From assembly GCF_030271835.1 (NCBI RefSeq), contig NZ_CP127389.1, positions 3,260,001-3,324,000 on the forward strand: 64,000 nucleotides of DNA, given 5' to 3'. This document shows, piece after piece, positions 20,966-29,810 of this stretch; position 1 is the first letter of the stretch, and every line of letters starts with the position of its first letter. The notes beneath the pieces are model-generated. The model saw nothing but the letters and a program-made list of their open reading frames with translations. It was not told the DNA's origin and ran no database searches. The position numbers were made by a program, and so were the translations under genes. This stretch comes from Proteus appendicitidis. Lineage in GTDB: Bacteria > Pseudomonadota > Gammaproteobacteria > Enterobacterales > Enterobacteriaceae.

Positions 20966-22447
20966 TCACTCATCCTTTTTAAAAAGAGATTGTTTAAAAT
21001 TATCCCACTTACTCTTTTCTCCATATAAATAACCTAATAAACTTTCAGGATAATTTATTTCAGATAACTTTGATGTAACCATTAAACAAATATCACCGAT
21101 AGTGAAATATTTATTTTTTTCTTTATAAACATCAAGATAAGATGATATCTTATTAATTTTACTCTTATAATTAATTAATATATTCAAAGATTCATTATGT
21201 TTTTTAGGAAAAAATAACTTATACACTTTAGATAAAAAACCCGTCTCCTTTCTTTTTATAAAACCATCTAATAATGATAAGCTTTCATTTGTTTTTTCCT
21301 TAACCTTTATCATTGAATCACAAACTATTTTTTTATCATTCTTTTCTAAATAAGAGGTTTTATTTTTAAATTTATTATTACACCGACTAATACATGAAGA
21401 GAGTTCTGTTAATGACTCTAGTTTTAGTTTCAACAAATCTGTATTAGACTTTATTTCTTTCAGCTTGAGTTTTAAATTATCGATATCTAAATTAATAATA
21501 ATACCATCATCAATATTAAAAATATTTTTTTGATAATATGAATCTAATGTTTTACAATTATTATTTATTTCATTACAAGAGCTAACTAATTTTTCATTAA
21601 ACATCTGTAATTTATCACCCTCATAATGTAATTTTTTTATATTTTTAATTATATCTCCATCAATAAAATCAAAAAGATCATTCATTTCTTCAATATTTTC
21701 AAACAAGCAACTATTATTTGCTATTTCATGATACTGCTTAATATTCTCATTAAGAAAGTTAAAATGAATCTCAAACTCCATAATAATATTTTTTATTCTC
21801 TCTAACTTATTGTCTTCATAGCTATTAACCATTGAGTTTTGACGAGGTCTATCATTAGATTCAACGGCATAATCAGCAGCCTTTAGATTACCAAGTTTAA
21901 CGACCATCATATCATTACCATTTAAATTAAAAGGTAAATCACATCCTGTATTTAATTCTATTGTTTTATTTTTTAATTTTTCAATCAGTTTATTGGCAGA
22001 TTTAATTTCAATTCCTAACAATATATTTTTATCAAGAAAAATGTTAATATTTTTATTTTCCACATTAAAAATTTCATTCTTAAATGACGTAGAATTTGTT
22101 TCATTTATCATAAGTTTAATAAAGTCTTTTATTTCGTTCAATGAGGATAACTCACTAATTGATTTATTTGATTTATTTGTTTTATTTTTAGCTCTATCTA
22201 TTTTTTCCAAATGATGAAGGTTATTTTTAGTATAAGAATCAACAACACCTTGCAGTTCATTTTTTATATTAGTAATAATTTCTTTATCAATATAAATACA
22301 ATTATGTTTATTTTTTAGAATATGAAAATTATGTTCAAACAATCTATTAGAAGAGCTTATTATCTTATCCGACAATAAAAATCTTACATTTTCTTTTTTA
22401 TCATTCATTGATGATAAATTTTTTAATTCATTAAATAACACTCTCAT
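20966..22447 (-). CDS. Uncharacterised AT-rich coiled-coil-like protein
   Basis: I do not recognise this gene. With the ATG at 22445-22447 (ribosome binding site GAGGG about 8 bp upstream) it encodes 493 residues; an upstream ATG would add five. The protein is very rich in K, N, I, E and S, with long heptad-like helical stretches (about 60-170, 225-300, 325-450). It has no signal peptide, convincing membrane segment, Walker motif or known catalytic motif. A hydrophobic-basic patch, FLSKVYKLFFPKKH, occurs near residue 420. Base composition and codon use are far more AT-rich than the neighbours, suggesting transfer. It has its own promoter and stands between ptsG and yqcA. An effector-like or structural role is only a guess. 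Confidence 0.75.
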   Translation of the reverse strand: MRVLFNELKNLSSMNDKKENVRFLLSDKIISSSNRLFEHNFHILKNKHNCIYIDKEIITNIKNELQGVVDSYTKNNLHHLEKIDRAKNKTNKSNKSISELSSLNEIKDFIKLMINETNSTSFKNEIFNVENKNINIFLDKNILLGIEIKSANKLIEKLKNKTIELNTGCDLPFNLNGNDMMVVKLGNLKAADYAVESNDRPRQNSMVNSYEDNKLERIKNIIMEFEIHFNFLNENIKQYHEIANNSCLFENIEEMNDLFDFIDGDIIKNIKKLHYEGDKLQMFNEKLVSSCNEINNNCKTLDSYYQKNIFNIDDGIIINLDIDNLKLKLKEIKSNTDLLKLKLESLTELSSCISRCNNKFKNKTSYLEKNDKKIVCDSMIKVKEKTNESLSLLDGFIKRKETGFLSKVYKLFFPKKHNESLNILINYKSKINKISSYLDVYKEKNKYFTIGDICLMVTSKLSEINYPESLLGYLYGEKSKWDNFKQSLFKKDE

Positions 22448-22483
22448 CTTTTTTACCCTCATCACTATACGTTATGATAAGAA

Positions 22484-22512
22484 TATATAAAAATAATGAT
22501 TAATAATTTCAA
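22484..22512 (-). promoter_or_regulatory. Putative promoter of the AT-rich orphan gene
   Basis: On the minus strand, TTGAAA (22507-22512) and TATATA (22484-22489) are 17 bp apart, about 37 bp upstream of the chosen start codon. The surroundings are nearly all A and T, so chance matches are likely and H-NS silencing would be expected. Confidence 0.4.
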
Positions 22513-22543
22513 AAAAAAATTTAAAACACATAGTAAAGGATAT

Positions 22544-22583
22544 AAAAAAACACGCTAAATAATAAATTTAAGCGTGTTTTTTT
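22544..22583. terminator. Terminator after ptsG
   Basis: The stem ACACGCTTAAA/TTTAGCGTGT is flanked by seven A on one side and seven T on the other, so it works in both directions. It lies 20 bp past the ptsG stop and insulates the orphan gene from ptsG. Confidence 0.85.
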
Positions 22584-22602
22584 AGTTAAAGAGTGCTATT
22601 TA

Positions 22603-24048
22603 TTATTCAGTAGTATCTAAAGACCTTATATATTCATCCATTTCAGTTTTTAGATTATCTGACTTAGGGCCAAAAATGGCTTGAATACCCGAGCCAACTA
22701 CCACAACACCAGCAGCACCTAATCTTTTCAACTCATCACGATCGACTTTTTCAATTTCTTTAACGCCAATACGTAAACGAGTAATACAAGCATCTAAACT
22801 ACTGATATTGTCTTTACCACCAAACGCTGCGACTAAAGATTGTCCCATTGCACTCTTATCAGCTTGTTTCGTGTTTTTATCTTCTACTTCTCGACCTGGG
22901 GTTTTCAGATTTAGTTTCACGATTAAGAAGCGGAAAATCGAGTAATAAGTTATCGCATAAAGTATGCCAATAATTGGGAATAAATACAGTTTACTGCTAT
23001 TGCCACTCAATACGATAAAATCAATTAAACCATGAGAGAAACTTGTCCCATCACGCATACCTAACAAGATACAAATAACAAATGCTAAACCAGCTAAAAT
23101 AGCGTGAATAACATAAAGAATAGGAGCGACGAACATAAATGAGAATTCGATAGGTTCAGTGATCCCTGTTAAGAAGGCAGTTAATGCCGCAGAAATCATG
23201 ATACCACCGACTTTTACACGATTCTCAGGACGAGCTGAATGCCAAATAGCTATCGCTGCAGCAGGTAAACCAAACATCTTAAATAAAAAGCCACCTGATA
23301 ACATACCCGCAGTTGGGTCACCAGCCATATAGCGAGGAATATCACCGTGGAAGACTTGTCCTGCACTATTTACATATTCACCCACTTGCATTTGGAACGG
23401 CACGTTCCAGATATGGTGTAAACCAAATGGCACTAATGCACGTTCTACAACACCGTAAATACCAAAGGCGACAGCAGGGTTTTGATACGCAGCCCATTCC
23501 GAAAAACGTTGGATAGCTGTACCAATAGGAGGCCAAATAAAGGCCAGTATAATCCCAACAAAAATAGCGATTAAGCCTGAAATAATAGGAACAAAACGTT
23601 TTCCGGCAAAAAATCCTAAATACTCAGGTAATTTAATACGATAAAAACGATTAAACATAGAGGCAGCAATAATACCTGCGATGATCCCCCCTAATACCCC
23701 TGTATCAGTAAGGTGCTGAGCCTCAATTTCTGCTGGCGTTAAACCTAAAACCCAAGGAGCAACCACAATCATAGTTTTAGACATAATGCCATAAGCTACA
23801 ACAGAGGCCAGTGCAGACACTCCATCATTATTGGTAAAACCTAACGCAACACCAATAGCAAAAATAAGTGGCATATTAGAGAAAACCGAACCACCAGCCT
23901 CTGCCATAACTTGAGAAACAGAAGATGGGATCCATGAAAGATCAGCGGAACCAACCCCTAATAAAATACCGGCAATAGGCAGTACAGATACCGGTAACAT
24001 CAAGGACTTTCCGATTTTTTGTAAAACAACAAATAGGTTTTTAAACAT
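22603..24048 (-). CDS. ptsG: PTS glucose transporter subunit IICB
   Basis: PtsG imports glucose and phosphorylates it to glucose 6-phosphate, taking the phosphate from IIA-Glc (Crr). The 481 residues (E. coli 477) have the IIC membrane domain (about 1-390, around ten hydrophobic segments, with [12 protein letters not shown] near residue 297) and the IIB domain (about 400-481) with the phosphocysteine in LDACITRLR near residue 424. It aligns with E. coli PtsG almost throughout, rather than NagE or MalX. The ATG at 24046-24048 follows GGGAG. In E. coli ptsG is elsewhere (next to ycfH/fhuE), so its place in the yqcC-truC/yqcA locus is unusual. Confidence 0.95.
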   Translation of the reverse strand: MFKNLFVVLQKIGKSLMLPVSVLPIAGILLGVGSADLSWIPSSVSQVMAEAGGSVFSNMPLIFAIGVALGFTNNDGVSALASVVAYGIMSKTMIVVAPWVLGLTPAEIEAQHLTDTGVLGGIIAGIIAASMFNRFYRIKLPEYLGFFAGKRFVPIISGLIAIFVGIILAFIWPPIGTAIQRFSEWAAYQNPAVAFGIYGVVERALVPFGLHHIWNVPFQMQVGEYVNSAGQVFHGDIPRYMAGDPTAGMLSGGFLFKMFGLPAAAIAIWHSARPENRVKVGGIMISAALTAFLTGITEPIEFSFMFVAPILYVIHAILAGLAFVICILLGMRDGTSFSHGLIDFIVLSGNSSKLYLFPIIGILYAITYYSIFRFLIVKLNLKTPGREVEDKNTKQADKSAMGQSLVAAFGGKDNISSLDACITRLRIGVKEIEKVDRDELKRLGAAGVVVVGSGIQAIFGPKSDNLKTEMDEYIRSLDTTE

Positions 24049-24350
24049 CAAGCAGACTCCCGGACTGTGGGTTTTTATATGTTGTAAGTTTTTATTTGTT
24101 TAAAGTAGTGTGGGTTTAATTTCATAAACTTATCTAATGATAAGCCTTATTTATTTTACATCATAAAATAAATCGCTTAATGAATACATGATAGCTGTCA
24201 CGTTTCAAACATGTGAACAGATCAATTAATAGAATTATATATTCTACAAATAATTAAAACAGATTATAAATTTGCGCAAACCATTAAGACTTAAGTAAAA
24301 AAGCCTTAATAGTCACACAAAGAAAGTAATATTAAAAATTAAGAAAGGAA
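24049..24350. other. ptsG upstream / truC downstream spacer
   Basis: About 300 bp of AT-rich DNA holding the ptsG promoter region. A small palindrome CTTATC-TAAT-GATAAG lies at 24129-24144. I see no clear CRP site: the TCAC and GTGA halves near 24197-24214 face the wrong way. No reading frame is supported. Confidence 0.5.
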
Positions 24351-25115
24351 TTAAAAATGATGAGCTAAATCTTCACCATACTGCTCTAATTCAGGTCTTA
24401 ATCCACGCCAACCAAATTGATTAATAAGGTGTTGCCAAGGCAGATCCCATTTAGCGGTTAAGTTAAGTGGTTGCAATGTGATTGGATGAATTAAGTTTAG
24501 ATGGCTTGCATGTAACATCAAGCGATGAGATTGAAAATGATTTACAACACCACGGTTTTGACGCAAATCACCGTGAGCAGTATCACCAATAATTGGATGT
24601 CGAATATGAGACATATGGCGACGTAATTGATGCTTGCGCCCCGTTTCAGGACGTAACTCTAATAAACTAAATCGAGATGTAGGGTAGCGCCCAATCGCAA
24701 CCTCTTTTTCAACAGTTCCTAATGGCTGACAGTGCGTCACGCACTCTTGGATTTGTGGAGGTTGAGTTGCAAATTTATCTGCAATTTTGTCGAGTTCTTC
24801 GACTAAAGGGCTATCAATAACAGATGCCTCTTCAACATATCCTCGAACAACAGCATGATAAATTTTTTCTGTTTTATGTTGCTCAAAAGATTGAGATAGC
24901 GCTCTAGCAACATCAGAAGAAAGTGCCATTAATAGAACGCCTGATGTAGGTCTATCTAGACGATGTACAGGGAAAACATGTTGCCCTATTTGATCTCTTA
25001 GTGTCTGCATCACAAACACGGTTTCATGTCTATCTAGCCAACTGCGGTGAACAAGCCAACCCGCAGGTTTATTCACCGCAACAAGATGTTCATCTTGATA
25101 AATAATATCTAGCAT
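24351..25115 (-). CDS. truC: tRNA pseudouridine(65) synthase
   Basis: TruC converts U65 in the acceptor-proximal T stem of some tRNAs to pseudouridine. It is a 254-residue RluA-family enzyme (E. coli 260). The catalytic aspartate D54 lies in the family motif HRLDRPTSGVLL (51-62), and the later motif RPETGRKHQLRRHM (near 150-163) is intact. There is no S4 domain. It starts 8 bp after yqcC, as in E. coli. Confidence 0.95.
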   Translation of the reverse strand: MLDIIYQDEHLVAVNKPAGWLVHRSWLDRHETVFVMQTLRDQIGQHVFPVHRLDRPTSGVLLMALSSDVARALSQSFEQHKTEKIYHAVVRGYVEEASVIDSPLVEELDKIADKFATQPPQIQECVTHCQPLGTVEKEVAIGRYPTSRFSLLELRPETGRKHQLRRHMSHIRHPIIGDTAHGDLRQNRGVVNHFQSHRLMLHASHLNLIHPITLQPLNLTAKWDLPWQHLINQFGWRGLRPELEQYGEDLAHHF

Positions 25116-25123
25116 TATCGACC

Positions 25124-25450
25124 TTATGATTTAAACATTGCGTCAAGTTCACGCAAATGATTGAGTAAATCAGTAACATCTCGACTTTTATCGTCTTTAA
25201 ATGCTTCTTCGTAATAAGGTGCGATTACAAATTTATTAGGTAATGGCATCTCGTTTTCAATCATTGATGACAATCGAGGAATTAATACCCACTGTAACCA
25301 TTCATGAGCACTCATTGTATCAATACAGAAAGGCTCAACACTTTCAAATGCTTGATCAGTAGGAGATTCTAATTGCCATAGCTCAATGTTCTTCATCTCT
25401 TCTTCAATCAAGAGCAATTTCGCTAAAATGCGTTGTTCTAGTGTCATCAT
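25124..25450 (-). CDS. yqcC: YqcC family protein
   Basis: A 108-residue soluble, acidic, mostly helical protein of the YqcC family. No function is known. Conserved parts include the FCIDTM and EWLQWVLIPRL segments. Two ATG codons in a row (25448-25450 and 25445-25447) are possible starts behind AAGGGA. It heads the yqcC-truC unit and lies downstream of the CsrB-like RNA gene, the same order as in E. coli. Confidence 0.9.
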   Translation of the reverse strand: MMTLEQRILAKLLLIEEEMKNIELWQLESPTDQAFESVEPFCIDTMSAHEWLQWVLIPRLSSMIENEMPLPNKFVIAPYYEEAFKDDKSRDVTDLLNHLRELDAMFKS

Positions 25451-25510
25451 TTATCCCTTATATAAAACTTACGAATAAGGATAACATTGGGATGGAATAG
25501 CAGAAAACAA

Positions 25511-25703
25511 ATAAAAAATAAAAGGAGCCGAAACTCCTTTTAGACAAGAAAAATAGTTGTCTGTACAACACATGCGTCCAAGCAAGACCGTTTTTATCTA
25601 TCCCTGTGATTAAGTCCGTATCCACATTAATGGAAATATCCTATTTCCTGTGTCCTTGATTACTCTATATTTTATCGGTCACCAAACAGTCCCTTATTTG
25701 GTG
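25511..25703 (-). ncRNA. csrB: CsrB-type CsrA-sequestering RNA (short form)
   Basis: CsrB binds and titrates the translational regulator CsrA through repeated GGA motifs. On the minus strand this stretch of about 190 nt has nine GGA motifs and no open frame. Two are shown in hairpin loops: CACCAAA-taAGGGActg-TTTGGTG (25680-25703) and GGAAAT-AGGAT-ATTTCC. It ends in a strong terminator (25520-25541, AAAAGGAG/CTCCTTTT, then a T-rich tail). It lies between syd and yqcC, the E. coli csrB position, and a UvrY-type box is about 170 bp upstream. E. coli CsrB is about 369 nt with twice as many motifs, so this copy is short. The 5' end is inferred from a weak promoter (TTGTTT, 17 bp, CATTCT at 25709-25714). 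Confidence 0.75.
25520..25541 (-). terminator. Terminator of the CsrB-like RNA
   Basis: An 8-bp perfect stem, AAAAGGAG/CTCCTTTT, with a 6-base loop; on the minus strand it is followed by ATTTTTTATTTG. Confidence 0.85.
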
Positions 25704-25780
25704 AACGTAGAATGCCAATAATTGATTAGTTAAACAACCCACAAAACAAAAGCAATTAAATAGCCGTAACTATAAATAAA

Positions 25781-25805
25781 AACAATGAGTTAATAACTTA
25801 TTGTT
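25781..25805. repeat. 25-bp near-perfect palindrome upstream of csrB
   Basis: Two 12-bp arms (AACAATGAGTTA and TAACTTATTGTT) around one central base, with 11 of 12 positions complementary. It is about 80-100 bp upstream of the inferred csrB start and could be a second regulator site. Confidence 0.5.
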
Positions 25806-25870
25806 CTATTTACATAAATCAATTTTATTTTTATCAGTGACGTTTTTTGATAAAAAAATACACGCTTTTT

Positions 25871-25888
25871 TGTAAGATATATCTCACA
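25871..25888 (-). promoter_or_regulatory. UvrY/GacA-type upstream activating box for csrB
   Basis: TGTAAG-ATATAT-CTCACA matches the inverted-repeat consensus TGTAAG-N6-CTTACA at 11 of 12 specified bases. Its centre is about 175 bp upstream of the inferred csrB start, close to the spacing known for the E. coli UvrY site. It lies 24 bp past the syd stop, and with flanking A and T runs it could instead serve as the syd terminator stem; both uses are compatible. Confidence 0.65.
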
Positions 25889-25911
25889 AGAAAAAAGGGC
25901 TATAGACTACG

Positions 25912-26463
25912 TCACTCATTATATACAGCGACTAATTCTGAGAGAAAGAGAGATAAATTTTCAGCTAACACTTCTCTTTTCTTTTTGCCGAAAGTTTCAA
26001 GAATGACTTCACCAGAAACATTACACACGGAAATTATTTCGTTTTCTGAATCTGTGCTACCAATAAATAATGTGGGTGTAAGTTTTAAACGCTTTTGAGT
26101 CACCAAATGACCAATAATGTTCTCTTGTAAGCGAATAAAATCCTCTTCACTCCACACTTGGATCAAGCTGAAATCGACCTCTCTAAAACGAACCTGCATA
26201 TCCCCAGCATACTGAGTGGTAAAGTAATTGTGCAATTCAGGACGAATAATAATCCCCATCGCTTTTTCAACTTTTTCGAGTTTATCTGTTCCTACAAAAG
26301 GCTGCGGTAGCCAGTAAACAACTTCGTCGCCCGTTCTTGATATACAAATAGAAGGAACACCATAAAGATCTTCACTTGCAGGAGGTAAACCTGATTTTTC
26401 TTGCCACAAATCAATATACTTTTGCGTAAAGGCTTTTAATTCAGAGGAGATGTTTTCAGTCAT
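25912..26463 (-). CDS. syd: SecY-interacting protein Syd
   Basis: Syd is a peripheral inner-membrane protein that binds SecY and may check translocon integrity. The 183 residues (E. coli 181) are conserved along their length, notably LYGVPSICI, VYWLPQPF, QYAGDM and the strongly conserved ENIIGHLVTQKRLKLTPTLFIG segment (near 120-140). It has no signal peptide or membrane segment. It is divergent from queF across 156 bp. Confidence 0.95.
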   Translation of the reverse strand: MTENISSELKAFTQKYIDLWQEKSGLPPASEDLYGVPSICISRTGDEVVYWLPQPFVGTDKLEKVEKAMGIIIRPELHNYFTTQYAGDMQVRFREVDFSLIQVWSEEDFIRLQENIIGHLVTQKRLKLTPTLFIGSTDSENEIISVCNVSGEVILETFGKKKREVLAENLSLFLSELVAVYNE

Positions 26464-26619
26464 AATTATCTGTTCTATCTATTTAAATAAGAATTTCCTT
26501 TATGTTACCTGATTATGTCACTAATTCAGAGCACCAAAAATAAAGCATTCATATACTATTGATGTTTCAATAGTATAATTAACCTTCTTTTATTTTCAGC
26601 TAAAGTTAGGATGTAAATT

Positions 26620-27465
26620 ATGTCTTTATATCAAGGTGATAAATCTCTTGAAGCATTATCTTTGGGCAAAGAGACTCAATATCATGATCAATATGATGCC
26701 GGGTTATTGCAAGGTGTACCACGTAGCCTAAATCGAGATTCACTCTCTTTAACTGCTGAAAATTTACCTTTTCACGGTGGTGATATTTGGACTATGTATG
26801 AGCTATCATGGCTTAATAGTAAGGGCTTACCGCAAGTTGCTATTGGTCATGTTGAATTAGATGCAACCACTGAAAATCTTATTGAATCTAAAAGTTTTAA
26901 ATTATATCTCAATAGTTTTAATCAAACTCGTTTTGAAAGTTGGGATCTCGTCGAAAAAACCTTACTTAAAGATTTAACGACTTGTGCTAAAGGCAAAGTT
27001 AATCTAACCATTTATCCACTTTCGCATTTTACATCACAACCTATTGTTGATTTTGCTGGAGAGTGTATTGATGAACAAGATATTGAAATTGATAATTATC
27101 AGTTTGATATGCAATGGTTAAACGAATCGACAACCGATACACTGGTTGAAGAAACCCTTGTCAGCCATCTGTTAAAATCAAACTGCCTCATTACTAATCA
27201 ACCAGATTGGGGTTCAGTTGCTATTCAATATAAGGGTAAAAAAATTGATCGTGAAAAACTACTACGCTATTTAGTTTCATTTAGACAACACAATGAATTT
27301 CATGAACAGTGTGTTGAGCGAATTTTCCACGATATCATGCAATTATGTAAGCCAGAAACATTAACTGTTTATGCAAGATATACGCGACGCGGTGGATTAG
27401 ACATCAATCCTTGGCGCAGTAATTGTGAGTTTGTTCCAGAAATTAGTCGATTAGCCAGACAATAA
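26620..27465 (+). CDS. queF: NADPH-dependent 7-cyano-7-deazaguanine reductase
   Basis: QueF reduces preQ0 to preQ1 in queuosine biosynthesis. It is the long, two-domain YqcD subclass: 281 residues (E. coli 282) with two tunnel-fold halves. E89-S90 of [14 protein letters not shown] is the QueF signature; C189 ([13 protein letters not shown]) is the thioimide-forming catalytic cysteine and D196 the proton donor. The ribosome binding site AGGAT is upstream of the ATG. Confidence 0.96.
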   Translation: MSLYQGDKSLEALSLGKETQYHDQYDAGLLQGVPRSLNRDSLSLTAENLPFHGGDIWTMYELSWLNSKGLPQVAIGHVELDATTENLIESKSFKLYLNSFNQTRFESWDLVEKTLLKDLTTCAKGKVNLTIYPLSHFTSQPIVDFAGECIDEQDIEIDNYQFDMQWLNESTTDTLVEETLVSHLLKSNCLITNQPDWGSVAIQYKGKKIDREKLLRYLVSFRQHNEFHEQCVERIFHDIMQLCKPETLTVYARYTRRGGLDINPWRSNCEFVPEISRLARQ

Positions 27466-27555
27466 CGGAATAATGCCTGTATGTTAATATGATCTGTGTT
27501 ATACCAAGATCAGTTGCACTTCAGTTTGTTATTTCAGGAGAAAAAGGAGTCCTAC

Positions 27556-28923
27556 GTGATAACTCATGTCAGCCCATTAGGTTCCATGGATCTGCTTTCA
27601 CAGCTAGAAGTTGATATGCTAAAGAGAACCGCAAGCAGTGATCTTTATCAGCTGTTTCGCAATTGTTCTCTCGCTGTTCTCAACTCTGGTAGCCTTACTG
27701 ATAGTAGTAAAGAACTGTTATCTAAATACCAAGATTTTGATATTAACGTACTGCGCCGTGAACGTGGCGTCAAACTAGAGTTAGTCAACCCTCCTGAAGA
27801 CGCCTTTGTTGACGGAAAAATTATTCGCTCACTGCAAGCTAACTTATTTGCTGTGCTGCGTGACATATTGTTTGTTCACGGGCAGATCACAACAGCAAAA
27901 CGTGATCTTCACCTGAACTTAGAAAATAGCACCCACATCACTAATACGATTTTCTCGATTTTGCGTAATGCACGAGCGCTTCATATTGATGAAGATCCTA
28001 ATATGATTGTTTGCTGGGGCGGTCACTCAATCAATGAAACTGAATACCTTTACGGCAGAAAAGTAGGTAACGAATTAGGGTTACGCGAACTCAATATTTG
28101 CACAGGCTGTGGACCTGGTGCGATGGAAGCACCTATGAAAGGGGCTGCGGTGGGTCATGCTCAACAACGTTATAAAAATAGTCGTTTTATTGGTATGACA
28201 GAGCCTTCAATTATTGCTGCAGAGCCACCAAATCCATTAGTTAACGAACTGATTATTATGCCAGATATTGAAAAACGTCTGGAATCTTTCGTACGAATTG
28301 GACACGGAATTATTATTTTTCCGGGCGGTGTAGGGACAGCAGAAGAATTGCTGTATCTGCTTGGTATTCTTATGTCTCCCGAAAACCAAGACCAAGTATT
28401 ACCACTGATTTTAACTGGCCCTAAAGAGAGCGCCGACTACTTTAATGTATTAGATGACTTTATCGCCAATACATTAGGCGACGAAGCTCGACGCCATTAC
28501 CAAATTATTATTGATGATGCGCCTGAAGTTGCTCGTATCATGAAAAAATATATGCCTTTGGTAAAAGATAATCGTCGTAGTACGGGTGATGCTTATAGCT
28601 TTAATTGGTCAATAAAGATCAATACTGATTTACAGCATCCTTTTGAACCAACACATGAAAATATGGCATCACTTAACTTAAGCACCGATCAATCACCTGA
28701 GAAATTAGCGGCTGACTTACGTCGTGCATTCTCTGGTATTGTTGCAGGCAACGTAAAAGAAGTGGGTATGAAAGCGATTGAAGCTTATGGTCCTTATAAA
28801 ATTCATGGTGATCGTGAAATTATGCGTCGCATGGATATTTTATTAGCAGGCTTTGTTGAGCAACATCGTATGAAACTTCCGGGTGGTACAGCTTACCAAC
28901 CATGTTACGAGATTATCAGCTAA
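27556..28923 (+). CDS. ppnN: Nucleotide 5'-monophosphate nucleosidase PpnN
   Basis: PpnN (YgdH) is a LOG-family enzyme that cleaves purine and pyrimidine nucleoside monophosphates to base and ribose 5-phosphate; in E. coli (p)ppGpp activates it. The GTG at 27556-27558, 7 bp after AAGGAG, gives 455 residues starting [17 protein letters not shown], which matches E. coli (454); the longer in-frame reading lacks conservation. The catalytic motif PGGVGTAEE lies near residue 256, with the [14 protein letters not shown] nucleotide loop near 180. It is followed by xni after 6 bp. Confidence 0.95.
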   Translation: MITHVSPLGSMDLLSQLEVDMLKRTASSDLYQLFRNCSLAVLNSGSLTDSSKELLSKYQDFDINVLRRERGVKLELVNPPEDAFVDGKIIRSLQANLFAVLRDILFVHGQITTAKRDLHLNLENSTHITNTIFSILRNARALHIDEDPNMIVCWGGHSINETEYLYGRKVGNELGLRELNICTGCGPGAMEAPMKGAAVGHAQQRYKNSRFIGMTEPSIIAAEPPNPLVNELIIMPDIEKRLESFVRIGHGIIIFPGGVGTAEELLYLLGILMSPENQDQVLPLILTGPKESADYFNVLDDFIANTLGDEARRHYQIIIDDAPEVARIMKKYMPLVKDNRRSTGDAYSFNWSIKINTDLQHPFEPTHENMASLNLSTDQSPEKLAADLRRAFSGIVAGNVKEVGMKAIEAYGPYKIHGDREIMRRMDILLAGFVEQHRMKLPGGTAYQPCYEIIS

Positions 28924-28929
28924 TTTATT

Positions 28930-29679
28930 ATGATACATTTGCTGATTATTGATGCTTTAAACCTGATCCGCCGCATTCATGCGGCATCAGGTTCTTCCTG
29001 CAAGACGGTGTGTGAACAAAGTGTCAATCAACTGCTTGGTCACACACAACCGACTCATGCCGTAGCCGTCTTTGATGAAGACGACAGAGACGGTAGCTGG
29101 CGACATCAACTGTTACCCGATTATAAAGCGGGTCGCACACCAATGCCTGATGACTTGCGACAACAATTACCTGAAATTAAAGCAATGTTACTTAATTTAG
29201 GTATACAAAGCTGGCACTCAGGGGGTGATGAAGCAGATGACGTTGCTGCAACATTAGCAACTAAAGTGGCAAGTGCGGGTTTTCGAGTCACGATTATTTC
29301 AACGGATAAAGGCTATTGCCAATTACTTTCTCCCGCTATTCGTATACGCGATTATTTTCAACGACGCTGGTTAGATTTAGAATTTATTAGAGCAGAATTT
29401 GGCGTCGAACCATCTCAACTTACCAACTATTGGGGATTAACAGGCGTAAGTAGTAGTAAGGTTGCTGGCGTTCCTGGTATTGGACCTAAAAGCGCTACCG
29501 AGCTTTTACAAATTCACCCAGATCTAGAATCACTCTATCTGCATATTGATGATGTTCCGACTAAATGGAAAAACAAACTTATTACTCATAAAGAGTCTGC
29601 ATTTATCAGCCGGAAAATCACAACATTGCGTACTGATATTCAATTAAACGGTAATCTACAACAGTTACGTTTAAAATAG
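28930..29679 (+). CDS. xni: Flap endonuclease Xni (ExoIX)
   Basis: Xni resembles the 5' nuclease domain of DNA polymerase I and acts on 5' flap structures. The 249 residues (E. coli 251) include the acidic metal-binding segments [13 protein letters not shown] (48-60) and [13 protein letters not shown] (about 98-110), and the helix-hairpin-helix segment [16 protein letters not shown]. There is no clear ribosome binding site 6 bp after ppnN, so translational coupling is likely. In E. coli sdaCB separate the two genes; they are absent here. Confidence 0.94.
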   Translation: MIHLLIIDALNLIRRIHAASGSSCKTVCEQSVNQLLGHTQPTHAVAVFDEDDRDGSWRHQLLPDYKAGRTPMPDDLRQQLPEIKAMLLNLGIQSWHSGGDEADDVAATLATKVASAGFRVTIISTDKGYCQLLSPAIRIRDYFQRRWLDLEFIRAEFGVEPSQLTNYWGLTGVSSSKVAGVPGIGPKSATELLQIHPDLESLYLHIDDVPTKWKNKLITHKESAFISRKITTLRTDIQLNGNLQQLRLK

Positions 29680-29739
29680 CCAAGTTCCCACACGTTAAAA
29701 CTTAACGAGTGAATATCTTTGAATAATTCGCATCCATTA

Positions 29740-29775
29740 AAAAGGCTAAGTTTCTATTTATAAACTTAGCCTTTT
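29740..29775. terminator. Bidirectional terminator between xni and rlmM
   Basis: A 14-bp perfect stem, AAAAGGCTAAGTTT/AAACTTAGCCTTTT, with an 8-base loop, between two convergent genes; it is flanked by A on the left and T on the right. Confidence 0.9.
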
Positions 29776-29810
29776 ATTATCATCAATAAATCGATGTACT
29801 TTGAGCGGTT

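Noticed and set aside
20966..22465. Orphan gene as part of a toxin-antitoxin or phage-defence pair
   Set aside because: No second small gene accompanies it, its neighbours are core metabolic genes, and no nuclease, NTPase or other defence motif is visible.
24194..24220. Possible CRP site upstream of ptsG
   Set aside because: The half sites are TCAC then GTGA (pointing outward), the reverse of TGTGA-N6-TCACA, and no alternative alignment matches well.
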